Of a stretch of DNA of 64,000 nucleotides, positions 35,661 through 43,604 are shown piece after piece (position 1 is the stretch's first letter; every line of letters begins with the position of its first letter). Position numbers and translations under genes: made by a program. Under the pieces are notes generated by a model that saw only the letters and a program-made list of their open reading frames with translations, made no database searches and was not told the DNA's origin. Origin of the DNA: Flavobacterium sp. N2270 (GTDB taxonomy: Bacteria > Bacteroidota > Bacteroidia > Flavobacteriales > Flavobacteriaceae); the NCBI RefSeq assembly GCF_025947225.1, contig NZ_CP110005.1:1426001-1490000 (forward strand), read 5' to 3'.

Positions 35661-36142
35661 TTTTTTGCAATTATTGGAACCCAAACTTCTTCTTCTGATT
35701 CTGGATTTTCATGACCAAGATATTTGTCGCCCATGACCGCAAAATGTGGTTTTTCGTCTAATTTGTATTTAGATTTTGGAAGCCACTCTGCATAAATATA
35801 TTGAGAAGTTTGGTAAAAGTCAGCGCTTGTACCTTTGTGTATAAATACACCATACTCTCCGGCAGGAATTTCAAATTTTTCAAATCCTTCAGGAACAAAG
35901 TCATAGTTTTTTACTTCAACTAAAGCGTATTTTGTGAATTCTGTGTTTGGTGTAAATTCTTCAAAACTTTCACCATTATATACTTGTAGCGAAAATAAAT
36001 CGGCGCTTACTGCATTTTTTACTTCTTTTAAACGAGGCATTAATTGTTGCCAAATTTTAACAGTTTGGTCATTTGCCATTGTTGTTTTTGTTGAAAATCC
36101 AATGGTTTTCTTTGCGTGTATTGTTTTTATGGTTGGTTGCAT
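35657..36142 (-). CDS. GyrI-like effector-binding domain protein
   Basis: The 161-residue cytosolic protein fits the GyrI-like small-molecule binding fold: an N-terminal beta/alpha unit (KTIGFSTKTTMAND), ALVEVKNYDFVPEGFEKFEIPAGEYGVFIHKG with the pattern of strand-helix-strand in such domains, then the aromatic ending HFAVMGDKYLGHENPESEEEVWVPI. Family members bind drugs or lipophilic effectors. It shares one base with the DUF4442 gene (36142), so they are coupled, and overlaps the convergent peptidase by four bases. No DNA-binding domain is present. Confidence 0.85.
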   Translation of the reverse strand: MQPTIKTIHAKKTIGFSTKTTMANDQTVKIWQQLMPRLKEVKNAVSADLFSLQVYNGESFEEFTPNTEFTKYALVEVKNYDFVPEGFEKFEIPAGEYGVFIHKGTSADFYQTSQYIYAEWLPKSKYKLDEKPHFAVMGDKYLGHENPESEEEVWVPIIAKN

Positions 36143-36660
36143 TATTGTCTGTTTAATTTTTTCTTTTTGGCTTTGTAATGGCTTTTTGTGCTGATGTAAA
36201 TTGTTTTGTCTACCACTGCAAAAATTTGATTTGTTGAGCTTTGAATGTATAGGTTTTTAACTAAATCTATTTCGTTATTTTGAGCAACATCTTCTTTAAT
36301 TTGAACGATTTCTTGTTCAGAAAATTCAAAAATAGCATAACTATGTTGATTGGCAGGTTTTTTAAATCGAATGTTTGTAGCTTTATCCCAAACTACATAA
36401 TCATCACCTAAAATTTGTAATAACTGAATCATATAAATAGGATCGGTAGCTGAAAGCATACTTCCTCCAAACATGGTTCCCATATAATTTCTGTTTTTAT
36501 AATTTAAAGAAATTTTAATCTTTACTTTGTGTACATCTTCCGAAACTTCAATTAATCGAGCGTTTGTTCTGCGATACATTGGAGAAATATTGAATAAAAT
36601 TTTAAATAAAGTATTCTTTTTGAAATACTTAGACATAAAAGCGAAAATAGCTTTGTACAT
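36142..36660 (-). CDS. DUF4442 protein (hotdog-fold thioesterase-like)
   Basis: The 172-residue protein has the hotdog-like segment RNYMGTMFGGSMLSATDPIYM (positions near 57-76), typical of DUF4442, where a small thioesterase fold is expected. I chose ATG at 36660 because a promoter -7 box (36679-36686) and the terminator of the upstream gene (36690-36719) leave no room for the longer frame starting at 36702. It is followed by the GyrI-like gene with a one-base overlap. Catalytic residues are not evident; thioesterase activity is inferred from the family. Confidence 0.86.
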   Translation of the reverse strand: MYKAIFAFMSKYFKKNTLFKILFNISPMYRRTNARLIEVSEDVHKVKIKISLNYKNRNYMGTMFGGSMLSATDPIYMIQLLQILGDDYVVWDKATNIRFKKPANQHSYAIFEFSEQEIVQIKEDVAQNNEIDLVKNLYIQSSTNQIFAVVDKTIYISTKSHYKAKKKKLNRQ

Positions 36661-36678
36661 TACTGTTTTTATTTTATT

Positions 36679-36686
36679 CAAAGATA
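36679..36686 (-). promoter_or_regulatory. -7 box of the DUF4442/GyrI-like promoter
   Basis: Minus-strand TATCTTTG directly below the T-run of the preceding terminator (36690-36719), leaving a leader of about 15 bases; it decides the start at 36660. Confidence 0.65.
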
Positions 36687-36689
36687 AAA

Positions 36690-36719
36690 AAATCCTTTCC
36701 AAATGAATGAAAAGGATTT
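36690..36719 (-). terminator. Terminator below the DUF465 gene
   Basis: AATCCTTT and AAAGGATT pair around a ten-base loop, with a T7 tail on the minus strand. It ends four bases above the following -7 box. Confidence 0.88.
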
Positions 36720-36742
36720 AAAGTTTGGTCTAGTTTGTTAAA

Positions 36743-36979
36743 TTAGTCTTTGTTTAAGTAAGCGTAAATTTCATCTTTTATGCGAACTCTTTCTACTCTT
36801 AGGTTATTTAAAACATCATCTGAAGCCGGTTCTGCATCTGTTTCAATTCTGTAAATTTCATGATCTAATTCATCGTATTGATCAAATAAATTTTTAAAAT
36901 GATTGTCATTTACTTTTAAATCGTGAATTTTTGCTTCAAATTCTGGGAAATCTACTGCTAATTGGTGTTTTTTAATCAT
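36743..36979 (-). CDS. DUF465 (YdcH-like) small protein
   Basis: The 78-residue protein is a two-helix cytosolic protein of the YdcH family. DFPEFEAKIHDLKVNDNHF and FDQYDELDHEIYRIE show the helical pattern (typical HxxL and DEYxxLD motifs), and the C-terminal VERVRIKDEIYAYLNK is a second helix. The function of the family is unknown. It has its own terminator below and lies between rimO and the DUF4442 gene. Confidence 0.9.
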   Translation of the reverse strand: MIKKHQLAVDFPEFEAKIHDLKVNDNHFKNLFDQYDELDHEIYRIETDAEPASDDVLNNLRVERVRIKDEIYAYLNKD

Positions 36980-37058
36980 CCTTCTTTTGTTTTAATTAGT
37001 ATACTCAAATTTACTATTTAGTTAAGGTATTCGGAATGATATTTGTCATATGAGAGCA

Positions 37059-37092
37059 AAAAAAAACCTTGTAATTAATTAAAAGGTTTTTC
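37059..37092 (-). terminator. Terminator below rimO
   Basis: AAAAAACCTT and AAGGTTTTT pair over an AT-rich loop, with A/T runs on both sides, 20 bases below the rimO stop. Confidence 0.8.
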
Positions 37093-37111
37093 TAATTGTA
37101 TGTTTTATCAA

Positions 37112-38425
37112 CTAATTAATTGGTTCTGCATATAAATCAAATTCGGTAGCTTCTGTAACTTTAAGCAGTACAAAATCACCTGTTTTTAAATAATGTTTAG
37201 AAGCATCGATTAAAACTTCATTATCTACATCTGGACTATCAAATTCAGTTCTTCCAATAAAATGTTCACCTTCTTTTCTATCAATTACACATTTAAATAC
37301 TTTTCCAATTTTTTCCTGATTTAATTCCCAAGAAATTTGCGCTTGAATATCCATGATTTCCATTGCGCGTTGTTGTTTTACTTCGTTTGGAACATCATCA
37401 ACTAAATTGTAAGCGTGTGTGTTTTCTTCGTGAGAATAAGCAAAACAACCTAAACGTTCAAAACGCATTTCTTCCACCCAATTTTTTAAAACTTGAAAGT
37501 CTTCTTCAGTCTCTCCAGGATAACCTACGATTAAAGTAGTACGAATTGCCATTTCTGGAACCGCTTTTCTAAAATCTTTTAAAAGATTGGTGGTTTTTTC
37601 TTGAGTTGTTCCTCTGCGCATCGATTTCAAAATATTATCTGAAATATGTTGTAAAGGAATATCAATATAATTACAAATTTTAGGTTCTTTTTTCATTAAA
37701 TCTAAAACTTCCATTGGGAAACCAGTAGGGAAAGCATAATGCAAGCGTATCCATTCAATTCCTTCAACTTTTACTAAGTTTTCAAGTAATTCAGCTAGGT
37801 TTCTTTTTTTGTAAATGTCTAAACCGTAATACGTTAAATCTTGTGCAATTAAGATTAATTCTTTAACTCCATTTTTTGCTAATTTCTCAGCTTCGATAAC
37901 TAAGTTTTCAATAGGAGTAGAGACGTGTTTTCCACGCATTAAAGGAATTGCACAAAAACTACAAGGTCTATCACAACCTTCAGCAATTTTTAAATAGGCA
38001 TAATTTTTTGGAGTAGTAGTTAAACGTTCTCCTATTAATTCGTGCTTATAATCAGCACCTAATGCTTTTAATAATAAAGGTAATTCAGTTGTACCAAAAA
38101 ACTGATCAACATTTGGAATTTCTTTTTCTAAATCAGGTCTGTATCTTTCAGATAAACATCCGGTAACGAAAACCTTGTCTACTAAGCCTTGTTCTTTCTT
38201 TTCAGCATATTCAACAATCATATTCACCGATTCTTCCTTTGCATTGTCAATAAAACCACAAGTGTTAATTACAATAATGTTTCCTTCATCATTAGCGGCT
38301 TCATGTGTAACTTCTTTGCCGTTGGCTTTCAGTTGGCCCATTAAAACTTCACTATCATAGACATTTTTAGAACATCCTAGTGTAATTACGTTGATTTTAT
38401 TTTTCTTTAACGATTTGGTTCTCAT
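37112..38425 (-). CDS. rimO: Ribosomal protein S12 methylthiotransferase RimO
   Basis: Radical SAM enzyme that adds a methylthio group to an Asp of ribosomal protein S12. The 437-residue protein has the N-terminal UPF0004 domain with its three Cys (LGCSKN near 18, NTCGFIDNAKE near 52, VTGCLSERYR near 90). The central radical SAM motif is AEGCDRPCSFCAIPLMRG with the C-x3-C-x2-C spacing (near 150), and the C-terminal TRAM domain (about 370-437) follows. Length is normal. A TAGTTTTG -7 box at 38477-38484 and the AGCCC-type element lie upstream. A RimO rather than MiaB assignment follows from the S12-type UPF0004 sequence. Confidence 0.97.
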   Translation of the reverse strand: MRTKSLKKNKINVITLGCSKNVYDSEVLMGQLKANGKEVTHEAANDEGNIIVINTCGFIDNAKEESVNMIVEYAEKKEQGLVDKVFVTGCLSERYRPDLEKEIPNVDQFFGTTELPLLLKALGADYKHELIGERLTTTPKNYAYLKIAEGCDRPCSFCAIPLMRGKHVSTPIENLVIEAEKLAKNGVKELILIAQDLTYYGLDIYKKRNLAELLENLVKVEGIEWIRLHYAFPTGFPMEVLDLMKKEPKICNYIDIPLQHISDNILKSMRRGTTQEKTTNLLKDFRKAVPEMAIRTTLIVGYPGETEEDFQVLKNWVEEMRFERLGCFAYSHEENTHAYNLVDDVPNEVKQQRAMEIMDIQAQISWELNQEKIGKVFKCVIDRKEGEHFIGRTEFDSPDVDNEVLIDASKHYLKTGDFVLLKVTEATEFDLYAEPIN

Positions 38426-38476
38426 GCTTTTATAAATTAGCTCCGCCCTGTTTGACTAGAGGTCTCGAGTGAGGTG

Positions 38477-38484
38477 CAAAACTA
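38477..38484 (-). promoter_or_regulatory. -7 box of the rimO promoter
   Basis: Minus-strand TAGTTTTG followed by CACC, about 52 bases above the rimO ATG. Confidence 0.5.
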
Positions 38485-38530
38485 CAATAAATTATTCATT
38501 ATGAGCGCTAACGTTTGCCAGTTTTTTAAT

Positions 38531-38595
38531 GGTATTTCCCGCTATTCACTACAATGTTTGTTTATCAGCAAACGATTTTCGCTACTATCGGGGCT
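38531..38595 (-). ncRNA. Candidate structured element with AGCCC and GGAA arms
   Basis: On the minus strand it begins AGCCCCGATAGTAGCG, has a central GTTTG/CAAAC hairpin (38556-38573) and ends TGTAGTGAATAGCGGGAAATA. The same outer arms, with a different hairpin, occur at 9042-9104. It lies between the porin stop and the rimO promoter, in the same direction as both genes. I recall similar stretches in other flavobacterial genomes but cannot verify that. Whether it is transcribed as an RNA or is a small mobile repeat is open. Confidence 0.55.
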
Positions 38596-38615
38596 ATTTA
38601 ATAAACTTTAGGAAT

Positions 38616-38646
38616 AAAAAGAGCCGCAATAAAGCAGCTCTTTTTA
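38616..38646 (-). terminator. Terminator below the FadL-like porin gene
   Basis: AAAAAGAGC and GCTCTTTTT pair around a short loop, 22 bases below the porin stop. Confidence 0.85.
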
Positions 38647-38667
38647 TGATTTGTAAATTCTATCTAT

Positions 38668-40206
38668 TTAAAAATTTATAGAATAAGTTATCGTAACATT
38701 GTTATTTATTTGACGCATTCTAGCAGTGTCATTCATTCCTGATGAAATTAAGCTTTGGTTGTAATTTCTATGGTCATTTGAATAGGATAAATCTAATTTG
38801 CTTTTTCCAAAATTATACCCAATTCCACCAGAATAACCAGTTAAATCTCCCATTGCATAATCTACTTTGTACGGACTTTCTTCAAATCGATATCCGGCTC
38901 TTAAACTAAATTGGTCTATTTTATATTCACCACCAATTCTATATTCAATAGTATTCTTTAAATCGTTACTCATTTGTGTATTTAAATTTCTAAAAAAGGA
39001 GTCATTTGTTGGTCTGAACTTAGTGTTGCTATAATCTTTTGATATAATGTCAACACTAATTAATCCTTTTTTATTTACAATATAAGCCATACTACCCGTC
39101 CATTTACTTGGTGTTTGAACTTTGTATGAAGGATAAATGTTAATTACATTTGGAACTATTGAGCTATTATAATCAAAAGATCCATCTGTTGTTCTAGTAT
39201 ATAATGCTTGACTTAGTTCGTCATTTAAATTGTACCATGTTGGAGATTCATAAGCTAAACCTAATCTTAAATCTTCAGTTACTTTAGCAATTGCTCCTAA
39301 ATTAAATGAAAATCCGCCACCATATGTATAAAGTTCGTTATCAAAACGAATTTGTTCAACAGTTCTCCCGCTTGAATATAGTGGATTATTATTTCTTTCA
39401 TACAAAGAAGTAGTCTTTACATAATCGGTAAAATGTACGTTTAAGTTCATTCCTAGAAACAATTTGTCTTTATAAGCGGTTGCAAAATTGGCAGTTACTT
39501 TACCATTGTACCCAGTAGATTGAATGTAGTTTTCTTGGTAATAATTTCCGCCAGTAGGAATGTTAGTATAATAATCAACATTATTTGGGTCGGCATCATC
39601 AAAAGCTTCAAAAAGATATCCGTGATAGCCTAATAATGCTTGTTGCGCGGGAAATCCCAATCCGCCAGTTTCTCCTAAATAATTATATAAACTTGAAATG
39701 CTTTCACCAGTTTGTAATTGTAAATATTCTAAAGGTAATCCTTGGGCAAAGTTTGTAAAATAATTACCTATAGAGTTTGTTGGATTTGTCCCTGCAGAAA
39801 AAATATCATTGTCAAAGTTATTCGTTTTTTCATAATTTAAGGCAACTGCAATTTTATTCCAATTGTTATCTCCATTAAAAACTAAAACAGCACCAATTTG
39901 GTTCAAATCTAATGTGCTATTTGTTTCGCTTGTTTTGGTTCCAAAGTAATTTGACTTATTGTATTTATTGTAATTAGTAGCTGAAACACTTGCATAATTA
40001 TTAGCAAATATAACCGAACCAGCGGGATTTATATTCAAAGCAGATAAATCTCCACCTACAGCTCCAAATGCACCACTCATTCCTCTAAATCGTGCAGTTC
40101 CGTTTAAATCATCAACGGCATATCTTAATGCGTCTTGTGTGGTAGTCTCTTGGGCAAAACCTAGTAAACTACTTCCTATTAGTAATGTATATAATATCTT
40201 TTTCAT
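38668..40206 (-). CDS. Outer-membrane transport protein of the OmpP1/FadL/TodX family
   Basis: A beta-barrel of 512 residues. The signal peptide is MKKILYTLLIGSSLLGFAQ. The early mature segment has ALRYAVDDLNGTARFRGMSGAFGAVGGDLSALNINPAG, given here as its two halves (RFRGMSGAFGAVGGDLSALN and NPAGS), the hallmark N-terminal hatch region of FadL-like porins. Alternating hydrophobic strands fill the rest and it ends with an aromatic residue (NNVTITYSINF), the outer-membrane assembly signal. Substrates are typically hydrophobic compounds. It is 31 bases downstream of the low-complexity lipoprotein gene and probably shares its transcript. Confidence 0.93.
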   Translation of the reverse strand: MKKILYTLLIGSSLLGFAQETTTQDALRYAVDDLNGTARFRGMSGAFGAVGGDLSALNINPAGSVIFANNYASVSATNYNKYNKSNYFGTKTSETNSTLDLNQIGAVLVFNGDNNWNKIAVALNYEKTNNFDNDIFSAGTNPTNSIGNYFTNFAQGLPLEYLQLQTGESISSLYNYLGETGGLGFPAQQALLGYHGYLFEAFDDADPNNVDYYTNIPTGGNYYQENYIQSTGYNGKVTANFATAYKDKLFLGMNLNVHFTDYVKTTSLYERNNNPLYSSGRTVEQIRFDNELYTYGGGFSFNLGAIAKVTEDLRLGLAYESPTWYNLNDELSQALYTRTTDGSFDYNSSIVPNVINIYPSYKVQTPSKWTGSMAYIVNKKGLISVDIISKDYSNTKFRPTNDSFFRNLNTQMSNDLKNTIEYRIGGEYKIDQFSLRAGYRFEESPYKVDYAMGDLTGYSGGIGYNFGKSKLDLSYSNDHRNYNQSLISSGMNDTARMRQINNNVTITYSINF

Positions 40207-40237
40207 AATTTTTTAATAGCAATTTTTAAATTAAGAA

Positions 40238-41248
40238 TTAAAATCCACCTCTTCCTCCTCTAGAACCACCACCTGAACTTCCTCCAGAAGAACGACCTCC
40301 TCCAAAACTTCCTCCAGATGAAGAGCTGCTTCTTGGTGATGAATAACTGTTGTTATTTGATCTTGGAGAACTTGTACTTCTTGGGCTACTAGTACTTTCA
40401 CTATTTTGTGAACTTCTAGGCTGTGAATTGGTTCTAGGTTGTGTACTTCTCGGTTGTGAAGTACTTCTCGGCTGAGTCGTAGTGTTCGATTGATTGCTTC
40501 TCGGTTGAACGTTATTATTTCTAGGAGTAGAAATAGTGTTTCTAGGCGAATTCGCATTTATAGTGTTAGTTCTACCTGCGTTGTAACTATTTCGTCCACT
40601 ATTTCCATAATATCCAATTCCTCCTCTTCTTCCTCCATTGTGCGCATAGTGATTATTGTAATAGTATCCGTTTCCGTAATAATTTCCATAATATCCACCA
40701 TAATAAGGGTTTCCATAACCATACCATCCATTTCCATACCATGAGTTCCAACCCCAGCTAGCTCCATACCATGAATTCCATCCCCAATTCCAACCTGCAT
40801 ATCCGTATGGTGAACCATAAAATGAATTATATCCCCAATAAGGTGAATACCAATTGTTCCATCCCCAAGCAGAATTATTATTGTAATAATTGATAGTTAC
40901 TTCGCTAGAATTATTTCCCCAACCTGAATAATTTTTAGAATATTCATCGTTTTCGTAAACTACTACAGTGTCTTGATCTGTTGATGTGTAGTTTTCTACG
41001 TCGGTAAAATATTCATATTCATTTTGCATATCTTTAAATTGTGCAGCATATTTATTTGATTGCTCAATATTTTGTTCTGAATATCTATTGTCATAGTTTT
41101 CTTGAGACCTATCGTTTGTCCCATAAATTCCATCATTGTCATAATAAGATGAGTTTTGGTACGAACCACAAGAAACAACAAATATACTCAACAGTCCAAT
41201 TAAGGAAAATGAGTTAATTTTTCTAAAATTAAGTAGAATAGCTTTCAT
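40238..41248 (-). CDS. Low-complexity lipoprotein, Tyr/Trp/Gly/Asn-rich then Ser/Arg-rich
   Basis: Leader ends SIFVVSC with a lipobox (Cys near residue 27). Three parts follow: a Tyr/Asn/Asp/Gln region (about 28-130), a Gly/Tyr/Trp/Asn block with near repeats of NWGWNSWYG, SWGWNSWYG and YYGGYYGNYYG (about 135-205), and a Ser/Arg/Pro/Asn region with PRS and QPR units that ends in a Gly/Ser-rich tail (about 220-336) closing GGRGGF. Composition is unlike any enzyme and resembles sticky or structural matrix proteins. The alternative frames are open here only because the codons repeat. Its promoter (TATTTTTG at 41277-41284) is divergent from proS. Function unknown; surface adhesion or matrix is a guess. 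Confidence 0.82.
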   Translation of the reverse strand: MKAILLNFRKINSFSLIGLLSIFVVSCGSYQNSSYYDNDGIYGTNDRSQENYDNRYSEQNIEQSNKYAAQFKDMQNEYEYFTDVENYTSTDQDTVVVYENDEYSKNYSGWGNNSSEVTINYYNNNSAWGWNNWYSPYWGYNSFYGSPYGYAGWNWGWNSWYGASWGWNSWYGNGWYGYGNPYYGGYYGNYYGNGYYYNNHYAHNGGRRGGIGYYGNSGRNSYNAGRTNTINANSPRNTISTPRNNNVQPRSNQSNTTTQPRSTSQPRSTQPRTNSQPRSSQNSESTSSPRSTSSPRSNNNSYSSPRSSSSSGGSFGGGRSSGGSSGGGSRGGRGGF

Positions 41249-41276
41249 ATCTTTTTTTTTTTATTGTTGTACATCA

Positions 41277-41284
41277 CAAAAATA
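41277..41284 (-). promoter_or_regulatory. -7 box of the low-complexity lipoprotein promoter
   Basis: Minus-strand TATTTTTG. Three bases separate it from the plus-strand box of proS (41287-41294). Confidence 0.55.
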
Positions 41285-41286
41285 GT

Positions 41287-41294
41287 TAGTTTTG
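41287..41294 (+). promoter_or_regulatory. -7 box of the proS promoter
   Basis: TAGTTTTG followed by CAG. A TTG at 41264-41266 or 41267-41269 is a suitable -33 box (17-20 base spacer). The leader to the ATG at 41350 is about 50 bases. Confidence 0.55.
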
Positions 41295-41349
41295 CAGAAC
41301 TATTTTATATAGTATAAATATAAACAAAATTTGTGCCAAAATATTAAAA

Positions 41350-42828
41350 ATGAGCAAGAACCTAACAAAAAGAGAAGAAGATTATTCTAAATGGTATAAT
41401 GAACTAGTAGTAAAAGCTGACTTAGCAGAAAATTCTGGAGTTAGAGGTTGTATGGTGATTAAACCATATGGTTATGCAATTTGGGAGAAAATGCAAGCAG
41501 AATTAGATAGAATGTTTAAAGAAACAGGTCATCAAAACGCTTATTTTCCTCTTTTTGTACCTAAAAGTATGTTTGAGGCTGAAGAAAAAAATGCAGAGGG
41601 TTTCGCAAAAGAATGTGCAATTGTTACTCATTATAGATTAACAAATGATCCTGATAATAAAGGGAAATTAATCGTTGATCCAAAAGCTAAATTAGAAGAA
41701 GAGCTTATTGTTCGTCCTACAAGTGAGGCAATTATTTGGTCTACATATAAAGGTTGGGTACAATCTTATAGAGATTTACCATTATTAATTAATCAATGGG
41801 CAAATGTTGTAAGATGGGAAATGCGTACACGTTTGTTTTTAAGAACGGCAGAATTTTTATGGCAAGAAGGACATACTGCTCATGCTACAAAAGCAGAAGC
41901 AATTGCGGAGTCTGAAAAAATGATGAATGTATATGCTGATTTTGCTGAAAATTTTATGGCAATTCCTGTTATAAAAGGGCTGAAAACAGAAACAGAGCGT
42001 TTTGCTGGAGCTGAAGAGACATATTGTATTGAAGCCTTAATGCAAGATGGGAAAGCACTTCAAGCTGGGACTTCTCATTTCTTAGGACAAAATTTCGCAA
42101 AAGCATTTGATGTTAAGTTCGCTAATAAAGAGGGTAAGCAAGAATATGTTTGGGGAACTTCTTGGGGAGTTTCTACACGTTTAATGGGGGCATTGGTAAT
42201 GACACACTCAGATGATAATGGATTAGTATTGCCTCCAAATTTAGCTCCAATTCAAGTGGTAATTGTACCAATTCATAAAACAGACGAACAATTAGAAGAA
42301 ATTTCAAACCAAGTAAATGAATTAGTTGTCTCTTTGAGAAGAATAGGTATTTCTGTTAAGTTTGATGATAGAACAACTCATAAACCAGGATTTAAATTTG
42401 CTGAATGGGAATTAAAAGGTGTTCCTTTAAGAATTGCTATTGGACCAAAGGATTTAGAAAACGGAACTTATGAAGTAGCTAGAAGAGATACATTAACAAA
42501 AGAAATAGTTTCTAAAGATGGAATTGAAATTTTTATTAAAAATAAATTAAATCAAATTCAGGAAGAATTATTTGCTAAAGCTGTTGATTATAGAGCTAAA
42601 CATACAACGGAAGTTAATGATTTTGAAGAATTTAAGTCTGTTTTAGATACAAAAGGTGGTTTTGTTTCTGCTCATTGGGACGGTACTGCTGAAACAGAAG
42701 AAAAGATTAAAGAGCTAACAAAAGCAACAATTAGATGTGTTGCTTTAGATAGGGTAGAAGAGGCTGGAAGGTGCGTTTTTACTGGTGCTCCGTCGACTGG
42801 AAGAGTTTTATTCGCTAAAGCATATTAA
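41350..42828 (+). CDS. proS: Prolyl-tRNA synthetase, short (archaeal/eukaryote-like) type
   Basis: Class II aminoacyl-tRNA synthetase charging tRNA-Pro. At 492 residues it lacks the editing insertion domain of the long bacterial type, as in Bacteroidota. Motif 2 segment is [19 protein letters not shown] (near 155-175), preceded by [10 protein letters not shown]; motif 3 is [17 protein letters not shown] (near 265). The anticodon-binding domain follows from about 300 ([11 protein letters not shown]), and the C-terminal zinc-like module ends at [13 protein letters not shown]. It is followed by two tRNA-Glu genes on the same strand but with their own promoter. Confidence 0.98.
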   Translation: MSKNLTKREEDYSKWYNELVVKADLAENSGVRGCMVIKPYGYAIWEKMQAELDRMFKETGHQNAYFPLFVPKSMFEAEEKNAEGFAKECAIVTHYRLTNDPDNKGKLIVDPKAKLEEELIVRPTSEAIIWSTYKGWVQSYRDLPLLINQWANVVRWEMRTRLFLRTAEFLWQEGHTAHATKAEAIAESEKMMNVYADFAENFMAIPVIKGLKTETERFAGAEETYCIEALMQDGKALQAGTSHFLGQNFAKAFDVKFANKEGKQEYVWGTSWGVSTRLMGALVMTHSDDNGLVLPPNLAPIQVVIVPIHKTDEQLEEISNQVNELVVSLRRIGISVKFDDRTTHKPGFKFAEWELKGVPLRIAIGPKDLENGTYEVARRDTLTKEIVSKDGIEIFIKNKLNQIQEELFAKAVDYRAKHTTEVNDFEEFKSVLDTKGGFVSAHWDGTAETEEKIKELTKATIRCVALDRVEEAGRCVFTGAPSTGRVLFAKAY

Positions 42829-42855
42829 AAAAAATAAAAAAAAATAAGCAGTCGC

Positions 42856-42885
42856 TTGCAGGAATAAAAAATAGTTGTATTTTTG
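42856..42885 (+). promoter_or_regulatory. Promoter of the tRNA-Glu genes
   Basis: TTG at 42856-42858, a 19-base spacer and TATTTTTG at 42878-42885. This is the best-formed promoter I see in the window. The first tRNA begins 24 bases after the box. Confidence 0.75.
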
Positions 42886-42908
42886 CATCCGCATTAGAGA
42901 AATAAAAT

Positions 42909-42980
42909 GGTCCGTTCGTCTAGGGGTTAGGACGCATGGTTTTCATCCATGTAACACGGGTTCGATTCCCGTACGGACTA
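42909..42980 (+). tRNA. tRNA-Glu (anticodon TTC), first copy
   Basis: 72 bases with a complete cloverleaf: acceptor GGTCCGT pairs with ACGGACT plus the discriminator A, the anticodon loop TTTTCAT presents TTC, and the T arm is GGGTTCGATTCCC. No CCA is encoded. The second copy follows 12 bases later. Confidence 0.98.
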
Positions 42981-42992
42981 CAAAAAATCTCA

Positions 42993-43064
42993 GGCCCGTT
43001 CGTCTATCGGTTAGGACGCATGGTTTTCATCCATGTAAGAGGGGTTCGATTCCCCTACGGGCTA
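42993..43064 (+). tRNA. tRNA-Glu (anticodon TTC), second copy with a different body
   Basis: 72 bases. Acceptor GGCCCGT pairs with ACGGGCT. The anticodon stem and loop are identical to the first copy, but the acceptor stem, D-loop and T stem differ (for example GGTTAGGA after TCTATC and GGGGTTCGATTCCCC). Both are Glu isoacceptors with the same anticodon. Confidence 0.97.
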
Positions 43065-43087
43065 CAAATTAGTTGTAGATTAGTTTT

Positions 43088-43124
43088 ATAAAATAAAAGT
43101 TAGTGTCTCTGATTTTTATTTTAT
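43088..43124 (+). terminator. Possible AT-rich terminator hairpin of the tRNA operon
   Basis: ATAAAATAAAA and TTTTATTTTAT form an 11-bp all-AT stem over a 15-base loop, 23 bases after the second tRNA. There is no distinct U-run after it. The rest of the 152-base gap to rpsT holds no gene I can see. Confidence 0.35.
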
Positions 43125-43216
43125 TAGTTAAAACCAAAGTGATTTTATAATTGTGGGAGGTTTTTCTTTTTAGGCTAGTAGTTTATAATAATTATTACAA
43201 TTAAAAAAAGTAGAAA

Positions 43217-43468
43217 ATGGCAAATCATAAGTCAGCTTTAAAGAGAATTAGAAGCACAGAGAAAAAAAGAGTATTAAATAAGTACCAACATAAAACTACA
43301 CGTAATGCTATTAAAGCAATTCGTATAGCGACTGAAAAAACTGAAGCATTGGCTAAATTACCTTCAGTATTTTCAATGATAGATAGATTAGCTAAGAAGA
43401 ACATTATTCATTCGAATAAAGCAGCTAACTTAAAATCAAAGTTAACTAAACATGTAGCAAAACTTTAA
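43217..43468 (+). CDS. rpsT: 30S ribosomal protein S20
   Basis: Small-subunit ribosomal protein of 83 residues, basic and helical: MANHKSALKRIRSTEKKR and IHSNKAANLKSKLTKHVAKL are family hallmarks. It is monocistronic between the tRNA pair and typA, closed by a GC-containing hairpin at 43493-43522. Confidence 0.99.
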   Translation: MANHKSALKRIRSTEKKRVLNKYQHKTTRNAIKAIRIATEKTEALAKLPSVFSMIDRLAKKNIIHSNKAANLKSKLTKHVAKL

Positions 43469-43492
43469 TTAGTTTTAATATAATATATTTAA

Positions 43493-43522
43493 AAGAAGCC
43501 TAGCATTTTGCTGGGCTTTTTT
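43493..43522 (+). terminator. Terminator below rpsT
   Basis: AAGCCTAGC and GCTGGGCTT stem (one G-T pair) with an ATTTT loop and T6. Confidence 0.9.
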
Positions 43523-43575
43523 ATTTTATAATTAATTCAGCGTTAAAAAGTTGAATTTTATAAAAAAATAAAACG

Positions 43576-43583
43576 TACCTTTG
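43576..43583 (+). promoter_or_regulatory. -7 box of the typA promoter
   Basis: TACCTTTG followed by CACC, 21 bases before the ATG at 43605; TTG at 43551-43553 is a possible -33 box with a 22-base spacer. Confidence 0.65.
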
Positions 43584-43604
43584 CACCTTCAAAAAAAGAG
43601 TTAA

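Noticed and set aside
40231..41181. Several alternative open frames over the low-complexity lipoprotein gene, on both strands
   Set aside because: They result from codon repetition in the Gly/Tyr/Ser-rich gene and lack a coherent start or signal.
42875..43072. Plus-strand open frame of 65 codons across the two tRNA-Glu genes
   Set aside because: It is read through both tRNA genes and repeats itself only because the tRNAs are similar; the tRNA structures explain the sequence.
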